Positions 17,459-23,083 of a DNA stretch of 27,234 nucleotides are shown here, in pieces. Positions within the stretch are counted from its first letter, which is position 1. Every line of letters begins with the position of its first letter. The position numbers and the translations under genes were made by a program. This stretch comes from Bacteroidales bacterium UBA1182 (GTDB taxonomy: Bacteria; Bacteroidota; Bacteroidia; Bacteroidales; Bacteroidaceae): positions 1 through 27,234 of the forward strand of contig DBYQ01000014.1 of the NCBI GenBank assembly GCA_002310015.1, in the 5' to 3' direction. Under the pieces are notes generated by a model, which searched no databases, was not told the origin of the DNA, and was given only the letters and a program-made list of their open reading frames with translations.

Positions 17459-17530
17459 GGCGCTTTCATCTAACGGTTAGGATACAAGATTCTCAATCTT
17501 GGCATACGGGTTCGATTCCCGTAGGCGCTA
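17459..17530 (+). tRNA. tRNA-Glu (anticodon CUC)
   Basis: 72 nt. Acceptor GGCGCTT (17459-17465) pairs with AGGCGCT (17523-17529), with G-U pairs at positions 1 and 6, discriminator A. Anticodon stem CAAGA/TCTTG with loop TTCTCAA reads GAG. T-arm ACGGG-TTCGATT-CCCGT. CCA is not encoded. Its 3' acceptor strand is also the left arm of the following inverted repeat, and a second inverted copy of its 3' 28 nt lies at 17673-17700. Confidence 0.93.
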
Positions 17531-17575
17531 CAAAAAACAAGAGGTCTCAATGACCTCTTATTTTTTGTAGCGCCT
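17523..17575 (+). terminator. Terminator-like 24-bp inverted repeat that includes the tRNA-Glu 3' end
   Basis: Arms 17523-17546 and 17552-17575 are complementary except for one position (C17538 opposite A17560), loop TCAAT. The core AAGAGGTC/GACCTCTT followed by ATTTTTT is a normal intrinsic terminator. The stem continues outward through the A/T tracts into AGGCGCTA, the tRNA-Glu acceptor strand. It would also terminate from the other side. Confidence 0.75.
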
Positions 17576-17580
17576 GGCAC

Positions 17581-17670
17581 GACCTTTTTTTATTTCGCTT
17601 CGCGAAAGGACGGCCTCCGGCCGTTCTCGCTCGAGGACTCGCTCGCCCCAAATGGTATCGGACCTTTTTT
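17581..17670. repeat. Palindromic element B flanked by 10-bp direct repeats
   Basis: GACCTTTTTT occurs at 17581-17590 and again at 17661-17670. Between them lies a GC-rich element (17592-17651) starting ATTTCGCTT and ending TCGCCCCAA, with two triloop hairpins: TTTCGC/GCGAAA (17593-17607) and ACGGCC/GGCCGT (17610-17624). On the minus strand the loops read GAA and GGA. The direct repeats look like a target duplication, but the T-rich sequence makes chance plausible. Confidence 0.5.
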
Positions 17671-17672
17671 GT

Positions 17673-17700
17673 GCGCCTACGGGAATCGAACCCGTGTGCC
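17673..17700 (-). repeat. Inverted copy of the tRNA-Glu 3' end (T-arm plus acceptor strand)
   Basis: The minus strand of this segment matches 17501-17528 of tRNA-Glu at 27 of 28 positions, including an uninterrupted 23-nt match, and is followed by ACAAAAAA as in the real gene flank. No matching 5' half is found upstream on the minus strand, so this is a fragment, not a tRNA gene. A hairpin, GTGCCC/GGGCAC (17695-17710), and another, GCCGCC/GGCGGC (17715-17728), adjoin it. Confidence 0.7.
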
Positions 17701-17748
17701 CTGAAGGGCACATGGCCGCCAAGGCGGCTGTCGGGTCCCCTCCTTTTA

Positions 17749-17764
17749 GTTTGCATACGCAAAC
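17749..17764. repeat. Small hairpin
   Basis: GTTTGC-ATAC-GCAAAC, a perfect 6-bp stem between the tRNA fragment and element A. There is no other signal. Confidence 0.4.
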
Positions 17765-17776
17765 ACGCTCCATTAC

Positions 17777-17828
17777 ATTTCGCTTGGCGGCCCTCCGGGA
17801 CCGCTCTCACCCTCCGGGTTCGCCCCAA
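17777..17828. repeat. Palindromic element A, second copy of element B
   Basis: It starts ATTTCGCTT and ends TCGCCCCAA like element B (17592-17651), same orientation, 185 bp apart. The interior shares the order CGG, CC, TCCGG, CCG and TCTC with small indels. The A copy has lost the perfect hairpins of B. Confidence 0.5.
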
Positions 17829-17852
17829 TACGTTTGTACGTGCGTAATAAAA

Positions 17853-17882
17853 AACCTGCGTGATGTATTTATCACGCAGGTT
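17853..17882 (-). terminator. Intrinsic terminator after BASS transporter 2 (bidirectional)
   Basis: Perfect 12-bp arms AACCTGCGTGAT (17853-17864) and ATCACGCAGGTT (17871-17882), loop GTATTT. On the minus strand it is followed by TTTTTTATT, 23 bp after the transporter stop. It is also suited to stop plus-strand read-through from the tRNA operon. Confidence 0.85.
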
Positions 17883-17905
17883 CTTTTGTATTGGTTTTTT
17901 TGTTT

Positions 17906-18757
17906 TTAGTTCTGTTTTTTCCTTATAATGAAGACGTAGATTAGAAGGACTATGTTCATCATCAGGGAGTAAAGAATGGCGGGGATGGCCATCTCGGCAC
18001 TGTTGAAGATGAAGGGACTGGTTGCTATGGCTATGGCCTGGGCGGCGTTCTGCATACCAACCTCAATCACTACTGTACGGCGCTGCTCGGCGCTGTTCTT
18101 TACCAGACGTGACAGCATTGACGAGCAGGTTATAGCTACCAGGATCAGAGCTGTAACGCAGGCTCCGATAACACCTATATTATCAATAATGGTATTGTGA
18201 TGCTGAACGTAGAATACGGTTATGAGCACCATCAGCAGAGGGAATGCCAGTTTGGAGAGAACATTATCGGTCTTGGAAGCCGCGTTAGGCCAGGCATAGT
18301 GCATACCTATTCCCAAAAGTACGGGCAGCAGCATGAGCAGCAGGTTCTGCTTGATGAGATTACCCACAGGCAGGGTAATGCCCACGCTCTCACCTATCAT
18401 CTGCGTAGCCCAGCTCATGATAACCGGAATGGTAAAGAGAGTGATTATACTGCTAAGCGCAGTAAGGATTACTGACAGAGCCACATCACCACCGGCCAAT
18501 CTGGAAAATACGTTCGATGAACTTCCGCCCGGACAGCACGCAATCAGTATGAGTCCGATAAAGAACACCGGTCCCAACCCGAACAGTTTAGCCAAGCCCA
18601 GTGCAATAATCGGAAGCAGCACCAACTGCCCGAAGAGGGCCACCACGATAGGCCAGGGACTCTTGAACACCTTACCAAAATCCTCAAAACGGAGCGTTAG
18701 CCCCAGATCAAACATCAGCAGCGTCAATATCGGCAGAACAATCCAAATTGTATTCAT
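17906..18757 (-). CDS. BASS-family transporter, copy 2
   Basis: 283 residues from the ATG at 18757, about 9-10 membrane helices. The open frame reaches a TTG at 18781, but the -7 promoter element starts at 18779, so the ATG is used. Signature CCPGGSSSNVFSRLAGGD (74-91) and RRTVVIEVGMQNAAQAIA (Glu232) match the bile acid:sodium symporter superfamily. It is shorter at the N terminus than copy 1 (326 residues) and shares only the signatures by eye. It is a single-gene unit with a strong terminator. The substrate is unknown; some relatives carry pantoate, pyruvate or other organic anions. Confidence 0.9.
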   Translation of the reverse strand: MNTIWIVLPILTLLMFDLGLTLRFEDFGKVFKSPWPIVVALFGQLVLLPIIALGLAKLFGLGPVFFIGLILIACCPGGSSSNVFSRLAGGDVALSVILTALSSIITLFTIPVIMSWATQMIGESVGITLPVGNLIKQNLLLMLLPVLLGIGMHYAWPNAASKTDNVLSKLAFPLLMVLITVFYVQHHNTIIDNIGVIGACVTALILVAITCSSMLSRLVKNSAEQRRTVVIEVGMQNAAQAIAIATSPFIFNSAEMAIPAILYSLMMNIVLLIYVFIIRKKQN

Positions 18758-18778
18758 ATCTGTGTATATTTTGGACCG

Positions 18779-18786
18779 CAAATTTA
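18779..18786 (-). promoter_or_regulatory. -7 element of BASS transporter 2
   Basis: TAAATTTG on the minus strand is an exact consensus match 21 bp before the ATG at 18757. No convincing -33 element is seen at the right distance. Confidence 0.5.
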
Positions 18787-18809
18787 GTAAAAATGTCAGC
18801 TAAACGAGC

Positions 18810-18940
18810 GAAAAACATGAGAGTATAGTCTCAGAAACCATGGCCGCCCGTGGGCCTGTGAACGGGAGGGGCCCGCCACGAAGTGGTGGGAGGGATAGCG
18901 CGAAGCGCGTAGTTTCAGAGACTATACCCTCATGTTTTTC
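18810..18940. repeat. 131-bp element with 29-bp terminal inverted repeats and a three-hairpin core
   Basis: Left arm 18810-18838 and right arm 18912-18940 are complementary at 27 of 29 positions (arm begins GAAAAACATGAG). The 73-nt GC-rich core holds three stems: CCCGT/ACGGG (18847-18866), CCCGCCAC/GTGGTGGG with loop GAA (18872-18890) and GCGC/GCGC with loop GAA (18898-18908). As RNA this would be a long stem closing a three-way head. No target-site duplication is obvious and no open reading frame is credible. Confidence 0.7.
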
Positions 18941-18946
18941 CCTTCT

Positions 18947-18979
18947 AAAAAAGAAGAGGATGACCCAAGAGCCATCCTC
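18947..18979 (-). terminator. Intrinsic terminator downstream of the CE15 gene
   Basis: On the minus strand GAGGATG, 10-nt loop, CATCCTC (18956-18979), then TTCTTTTTT. It is about 115 bp after the esterase stop, the first hairpin with a good U-tract on that strand. Confidence 0.65.
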
Positions 18980-18993
18980 ACCTAAAAAAAGTA

Positions 18994-19016
18994 CAAATGG
19001 GGTTTGTCCCCAATTG
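18994..19016. repeat. REP-like hairpin unit 4
   Basis: CAAATGGGG-TTTGT-CCCCAATTG, one arm base changed relative to units 2 and 3 at 15.7 kb. It shows the repeat is dispersed, not confined to the rlmH region. Confidence 0.6.
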
Positions 19017-19018
19017 AA

Positions 19019-19127
19019 TCATTTAAAATCAACTTGTGCCCCCCGTTTCGCGAATGCGAAACTAAAATAAGGATTGGATTCCTGGGCGAAGTTGATTATT
19101 TGAAATCAACTTGAGCCCAAGGAATCC
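19019..19127 (-). repeat. Duplicated and inverted 3' end of the CE15 gene
   Basis: 19076-19097 is an inverted copy of the last codons of the esterase (19103-19127): GGATTCC, GGGC and AAGTTGATT recur in reverse, giving a stem of about 21 bp with the stop codon in the loop. Separately, 19019-19042 is a direct copy of 19096-19119 (20 of 24 identical) and on the minus strand encodes GAQVDFK-stop, matching the gene's own AQVDFK-stop with changes mostly at third codon positions. A small hairpin GTTTCGC/GCGAAAC (19045-19062) lies between. Confidence 0.6.
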
Positions 19128-20355
19128 ACTTCTGAACCTCCTTGTCTTTCAGGGTCTCATCAACATGCATGATGATGGTGTTGGCATCCTCCTTACCCAG
19201 CAGGAACTTGTCAATGAAGGCCTCAACCTCAGGATACTGGCTCTGAGGCAGCTGGCAGTGACCATGCTTGCCCTGGATAGAGAATCCCATGCGGTCCTCA
19301 ATACCGAACTTCTTCCAAACCTCACGTGCAGCTACGCATGATACATAACCGGCCTCATCAGCAAGCCACTCATAGTCAGTGTTGCCAAGAACCAGGAGAG
19401 CACGCGGGCAAACCAGAGCGCAGAGCTCATGGTGGTCATAAGGAAGCTTTGATACGTTCTCCTCCTTCCAGTCCCACATGGACTTCATGAACCAATGCTC
19501 ATCGGTAGCACCCAGGTTCTCAACCTTACCAAGGGTCTGTGATACACGCCATGCAGCAGCACCGCCGCCACCGGGCTCCTGAGCGATGGTGAGAGCGATA
19601 CGCTCATCCATAGCACCTGACCAGAGAGCCATCTTACCGGCATATGAGCAACCTGTGATACCAATGTGCTTCATATCAATCTTGCTGGCAGCACCGACAA
19701 TCTCAAGTCCGTCAATCAGACGGCTTACGCCCCATGTCCACATTGAGTAGGCACCGTTGTCAACCAGCTCAGGATAGAGACGGTCAAACTCGTAGTCGCC
19801 ACGGTCCTTCTTCTGGCCGCCGCCACCAAAGCCACCCATCTGTGAGTAGCTGTTCACCTGGCTCTCCCTGAAGTTCATGGTAGCTATGTTACGGCTTGTA
19901 AAGAACTGACGGGGCAGGCTGTTGTTTGATGCACCGATCATAAGTGGGAACGGACCGTCACCCTCAGGATAAGTGATCTGAGCACTGATGGTCAGAGTCT
20001 CACCGTTACGGGTAACCTTTACGGTAAGGGTATTGCCCTCAAGAGAAGCCTCTATATCCTTCTTGTCAACCATAGGTTTCTCACCTATCTCATAGTGCTG
20101 GAGTTCACGTACTATCTCGGCACGACGTTTTTCCCAATCCTTGAACTTCTTAACCTGTTTCTTGCTGTTTGAGAACTCAAACGGGTTTGGCAGAGTCTCC
20201 AATGCTTTTGCGTCACTTACTGTGGGGAAAGCGGGAGCTGCATACTTGGCACCTGTAAATTCCTGGTCATAAACCAGAGGAATAGACTTCTGAGCCATTG
20301 CGGGAATAACCGTCAGGACTGCGGCGGTCATCATTAATGATTTGATACTCTTCAT
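19096..20355 (-). CDS. CE15-type glucuronoyl esterase, secreted
   Basis: 419 residues with a signal peptide (MKSIKSLMMTAAVLTVIPAM, cleavage about AQ22). The alpha/beta-hydrolase fold carries carbohydrate esterase family 15 motifs: nucleophile elbow GCSYAGK (Ser237), QEPGGGGAAAWR (Glu260, the canonical acid position), DHHELCALVCPRALL (307-321) and KHGHCQLP (His364/His366). The family cleaves ester bonds between 4-O-methyl-glucuronic acid of xylan and lignin alcohols, suggesting plant-fibre use and a gut or rumen habitat (inference). The usual Arg/Asn after the nucleophile is Tyr-Ala here (GCSRNGK in many members), which may alter specificity. There is no SusC/SusD pair or xylanase nearby, so it is an orphan. 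It has its own promoter. Confidence 0.87.
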   Translation of the reverse strand: MKSIKSLMMTAAVLTVIPAMAQKSIPLVYDQEFTGAKYAAPAFPTVSDAKALETLPNPFEFSNSKKQVKKFKDWEKRRAEIVRELQHYEIGEKPMVDKKDIEASLEGNTLTVKVTRNGETLTISAQITYPEGDGPFPLMIGASNNSLPRQFFTSRNIATMNFRESQVNSYSQMGGFGGGGQKKDRGDYEFDRLYPELVDNGAYSMWTWGVSRLIDGLEIVGAASKIDMKHIGITGCSYAGKMALWSGAMDERIALTIAQEPGGGGAAAWRVSQTLGKVENLGATDEHWFMKSMWDWKEENVSKLPYDHHELCALVCPRALLVLGNTDYEWLADEAGYVSCVAAREVWKKFGIEDRMGFSIQGKHGHCQLPQSQYPEVEAFIDKFLLGKEDANTIIMHVDETLKDKEVQKWIPWAQVDFK

Positions 20356-20405
20356 AAAAATTATTGTAAGTTTTTAGGTTAATATATTCTGTCAATAAAA
20401 GCGCC

Positions 20406-20413
20406 CAAATATA
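20406..20413 (-). promoter_or_regulatory. -7 element of the CE15 gene
   Basis: TATATTTG, exact consensus, about 50 bp before the ATG. The -33 region is A/T-rich without a TTTG. The rest of the 120-bp gap (20356-20475) shows no other structure. Confidence 0.5.
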
Positions 20414-20475
20414 GCGTTTAAATTTAATATACTATAACTATTTTCCGGTTAAACCTTTTTAAAATGGCCTAAAAA

Positions 20476-21483
20476 TCAGAACCCGATACTCATTTTGACA
20501 GGGAGATGGTCTGAATAACCGTTCTGATAACGCCGTCCATTATAAGTGCGAAACGGTTTTACACCGCCATAGGAATCATCATCCGCCATAAGGAACGGCA
20601 GGCGCATTATCTCAGCACCTATCATCTCCGTACAGCCCAGCCCGTTGATCAGCGATGCAGAGACCACAAACTGGTCATATTTATCCCACAATCCGTCATA
20701 TTTGTAACTGCCGTCATCCATCGGGTCCATTACAGTAACCAATACCCTGTCCGATCCATTCCTGCCCGATGCAAACACGTGAGCGCCCAAGCCATTACGC
20801 ACGGCGGGGTCATCAGGCCCCTCATTCAGATCACCCATAATTATCACGTATGGCTTAAGACGGACATTGAAAATGCTGTCCACCGATGCACGCACCACCC
20901 CGGCCGCACACATCCTGAACGGCTCTGTCTGCTCCGTCCCATTGTAACGGCTGGGCCAATGGCAGACATATATATCCAATGTGTCATGATTCTCCAGTAC
21001 GCCTGTCACGTGCAGGACATCACGCGTGGCACCGCCTCCGTAAGGACGCAGGTTTACACGCAGGGATTCATATTCCAGCAGATGGAAGAAACTGCGGCGA
21101 TACAGCAGCGCCACATCTATGCCACGGCGGTCAGGGGAATCAGTCATTACAAACTGATAACCGGCATTCCTGAGTGCAGACCGGGCCGTCAGGTCCGTGA
21201 GAACGGTTTCATTCTCTACCTCAGCAAGCCCCACAATAGCAGGAGCCTGCTCTTCATCGGCCGCCACTATAACCTTGGATATGGCATCCAGCTTATCCCG
21301 GTATCGGGAACGGGTCCAACGGTAATCACCGTCAGGGGTGTATGCATCATCATCCTTGAGAGGGTCATCCTCAGGATCAAACAGATTCTCTGCATTGCAG
21401 AACATCAGAGTCATGCTTTGCTGTGGGAATAACTTAACCGTAAACAATGTGCAAACAAACAGGAAAAGGAATAAACGTTTCAT
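20476..21483 (-). CDS. Exported endonuclease/exonuclease/phosphatase-fold protein
   Basis: 335 residues from the ATG at 21483; the open frame runs on to 21528 but would overlap the upstream gene, and MKRLFLFLFVCTLFTVKLF is a clear signal peptide. EEP-superfamily motifs are intact: MFCNAENLFD (Asn30, Glu32), LAEVENE (Glu88/Glu90), CHWPSRYNG (His175), IIMGDLNE (Asp218, Asn220) and YSDHLPV (Asp325, His326). The fold cleaves phosphodiesters or phosphomonoesters with a divalent metal; exported Bacteroidales members may degrade extracellular DNA or lipid/sugar phosphates. The gene follows the beta-helix lipoprotein gene by 13 bp, so the two are one operon. Confidence 0.88.
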   Translation of the reverse strand: MKRLFLFLFVCTLFTVKLFPQQSMTLMFCNAENLFDPEDDPLKDDDAYTPDGDYRWTRSRYRDKLDAISKVIVAADEEQAPAIVGLAEVENETVLTDLTARSALRNAGYQFVMTDSPDRRGIDVALLYRRSFFHLLEYESLRVNLRPYGGGATRDVLHVTGVLENHDTLDIYVCHWPSRYNGTEQTEPFRMCAAGVVRASVDSIFNVRLKPYVIIMGDLNEGPDDPAVRNGLGAHVFASGRNGSDRVLVTVMDPMDDGSYKYDGLWDKYDQFVVSASLINGLGCTEMIGAEIMRLPFLMADDDSYGGVKPFRTYNGRRYQNGYSDHLPVKMSIGF

Positions 21484-21496
21484 ATTATCATGTATA

Positions 21497-22924
21497 TCAG
21501 TTTTCTGTGTATTGGTAACAGCCTGCATCGGCCTCTATCGGCGGTCGCGGCACTCCATTCAGGTCAAGGGGCCATTCTACGGACAGGTCATCAGCTATGC
21601 CGCGTGCACGCGACAGCGAATCCAAAGCAAACACAGACCTGTAGCCCTCAAGTGTCTTGTTCCTGAAATTGTAAGCCCCTCCCTTGTTTTTTTCATGTCG
21701 GTCAAACACCACATTATGGTAATGGGGATCGAGCGTATCGGACACCATCAGCAGAGAGTTTTTTACACCGTAGATATCAAGTTCCCTTATGGAATCTGAG
21801 AGGTTTGTCACGAATTCATTTGAATGGCGCCCGGTAATTATGCAGTTCCTGAACTGGGCACCGCCAAACGGCACTGCCGCATCCCCGCGATGGTCTGAAA
21901 TACGCACCGCCTCATTGCCTACCTTCCAAAGGCATAATGCCGCAATGGTGCAGAATGTGAATTCCGCCTTTCCGCCTGCTAAATCCACGCATGATGCTCC
22001 CGCATTGGTAATCTGCGAATTGGCCACGTCAATCCTACAGCCGGTAGCCTCAATGCAATTGCCGTTCACATTATGTACTACCGATGAATACATGCTGAAC
22101 TTAGTATCATCGGCCGATGCACTGTCTGCCTTAATTCCAAACTCACCACTATGTATATCACAATACCGGAAGACATTTCCATAGCTGCCGCCACGGATGC
22201 GGATGCCACCCCATTGCGATGCAAGCAGATCATAGGCTACCGGAGGTGTGGTATGCATCTGGTCAAGACGGTCGCCACGCATAATGATCATGCTGTCAGC
22301 AGTACCTTGAGCCACCACCTTACCTGCCACGTCAAGCACCGCTCCATCATGGAAATAAAGCCTTGCGCCGGGAGCCAAAGTAAGTGTAGCACCCTCAGCC
22401 ACATAAAGAGTGTCAAAAACCAGATGAGGCATATATGCCGTCAGAGTCGTATCATGCTTTATACTCCGCCCTCTCAGCCTTACGGCATTCTGTCCGTATG
22501 CGGCCAACCTCACAAACTGAACTTTACCGCTTTCCAAGATAAAACGCACGGAATCAAATGCATGGAACATATCCGGCACTCCCGTCTCCGGAATATTGAC
22601 TGACACATAGCAGTACAGGCTGTCATGAGCCTGGATTTCCAGATCAGTAATCTGCGTGCCACCTTCACCATCAAGGTTCATCCGGAACGGGCTCAATGCT
22701 CCGCCACCCATGACTGCATCAAAGCGCAGGCCCACATCATTTGGGTTATATACCATGAATAGGGCCGATGCCGATGCCACGCCGGTAAACACGGTGTCCA
22801 TCTTAACTGTATCAACAGAGAAATCAAGCGCATACCGGCCGTCTGCACTGAATGTCCAGTCATCCTGGCATGACAGGATGGCTATCGGAATCAGCAATAT
22901 GGATAATATGCGGTGCAGTTTCAT
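21497..22924 (-). CDS. Lipoprotein with right-handed parallel beta-helix repeats
   Basis: 475 residues from the ATG at 22924; the open frame extends to 22969, but MKLHRILSILLIPIAILSC is a textbook lipoprotein signal (Cys19). Residues about 25-180 look like beta-sandwich material (DTVFTGVASASALFMVYNPN), followed from about 185 by repeated short beta-strand turns (LYVAEGATLTLAPGARLYFH, WGGIRIRGGSYGNVFRYCDI, CIEATGCRIDVANSQITNAG), typical of parallel beta-helices. It ends with AGCYQY, a common tail of these proteins. Such proteins bind or cleave surface glycans, but no catalytic signature is seen. It is the first gene of a two-gene operon with the EEP protein and is widespread in Bacteroidales as a hypothetical protein (recollection, not searched). 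Confidence 0.82.
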   Translation of the reverse strand: MKLHRILSILLIPIAILSCQDDWTFSADGRYALDFSVDTVKMDTVFTGVASASALFMVYNPNDVGLRFDAVMGGGALSPFRMNLDGEGGTQITDLEIQAHDSLYCYVSVNIPETGVPDMFHAFDSVRFILESGKVQFVRLAAYGQNAVRLRGRSIKHDTTLTAYMPHLVFDTLYVAEGATLTLAPGARLYFHDGAVLDVAGKVVAQGTADSMIIMRGDRLDQMHTTPPVAYDLLASQWGGIRIRGGSYGNVFRYCDIHSGEFGIKADSASADDTKFSMYSSVVHNVNGNCIEATGCRIDVANSQITNAGASCVDLAGGKAEFTFCTIAALCLWKVGNEAVRISDHRGDAAVPFGGAQFRNCIITGRHSNEFVTNLSDSIRELDIYGVKNSLLMVSDTLDPHYHNVVFDRHEKNKGGAYNFRNKTLEGYRSVFALDSLSRARGIADDLSVEWPLDLNGVPRPPIEADAGCYQYTEN

Positions 22925-22984
22925 CCCTGATGATTGTTTTGGTGCGCTAAGATAAAACGTAAATCGCAAATAAAAAGTATCTCT

Positions 22985-23003
22985 AACGCATTTTTAATGC
23001 GTT
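22985..23003. promoter_or_regulatory. Palindrome in the divergent region, possible operator
   Basis: AACGCATT-TTT-AATGCGTT, perfect 8-bp arms, lies between the beta-helix and transporter genes. It may be a regulator site or a hairpin; only symmetry is seen. Confidence 0.35.
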
Positions 23004-23029
23004 GAAGATAAGCTGCGCCTCGGAATAAA

Positions 23030-23045
23030 AACAAGTAAACTTGTT
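23030..23045. promoter_or_regulatory. Palindrome over the -33 region of BASS-like transporter 3
   Basis: AACAAG-TAAA-CTTGTT, perfect 6-bp arms, overlaps the TTG at 23041-23043. A bound regulator would block the promoter (inference). Confidence 0.35.
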
Positions 23046-23073
23046 ATTCTTCTCTCGGCTTGCATTATCTTTG
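23041..23073 (+). promoter_or_regulatory. Promoter of BASS-like transporter 3
   Basis: TATCTTTG (23066-23073) is exact. The TTG at 23041-23043 is 22 nt upstream, slightly long. It lies over the alternative TTG start at 23060, which therefore is not used. Confidence 0.55.
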
Positions 23074-23083
23074 TCACCAACAA

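Noticed and set aside
17356..17553. Plus-strand frame across both tRNA genes
   Set aside because: It is the translation of tRNA sequence, not a gene.
17581..17670. Insertion sequence remnant
   Set aside because: The 10-bp flanking direct repeats resemble a target duplication, but no transposase fragment or terminal inverted repeat is visible, so only a palindromic element is claimed.
17660..17740. Complete minus-strand tRNA
   Set aside because: The T-arm and acceptor 3' strand are perfect, but no matching 5' acceptor strand, D-arm or 7-nt anticodon loop is found in the 90 nt upstream.
17547..17828. Small Arg-rich minus-strand frame downstream of the tRNAs
   Set aside because: It runs through hairpins and the tRNA fragment; its composition follows palindromic GC-rich DNA, and there is no family resemblance.
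20779..21432. 217-codon plus-strand open frame
   Set aside because: Antisense to the EEP gene, which has full family motifs. The antisense product is rich in His, Cys and Ile with no domain.
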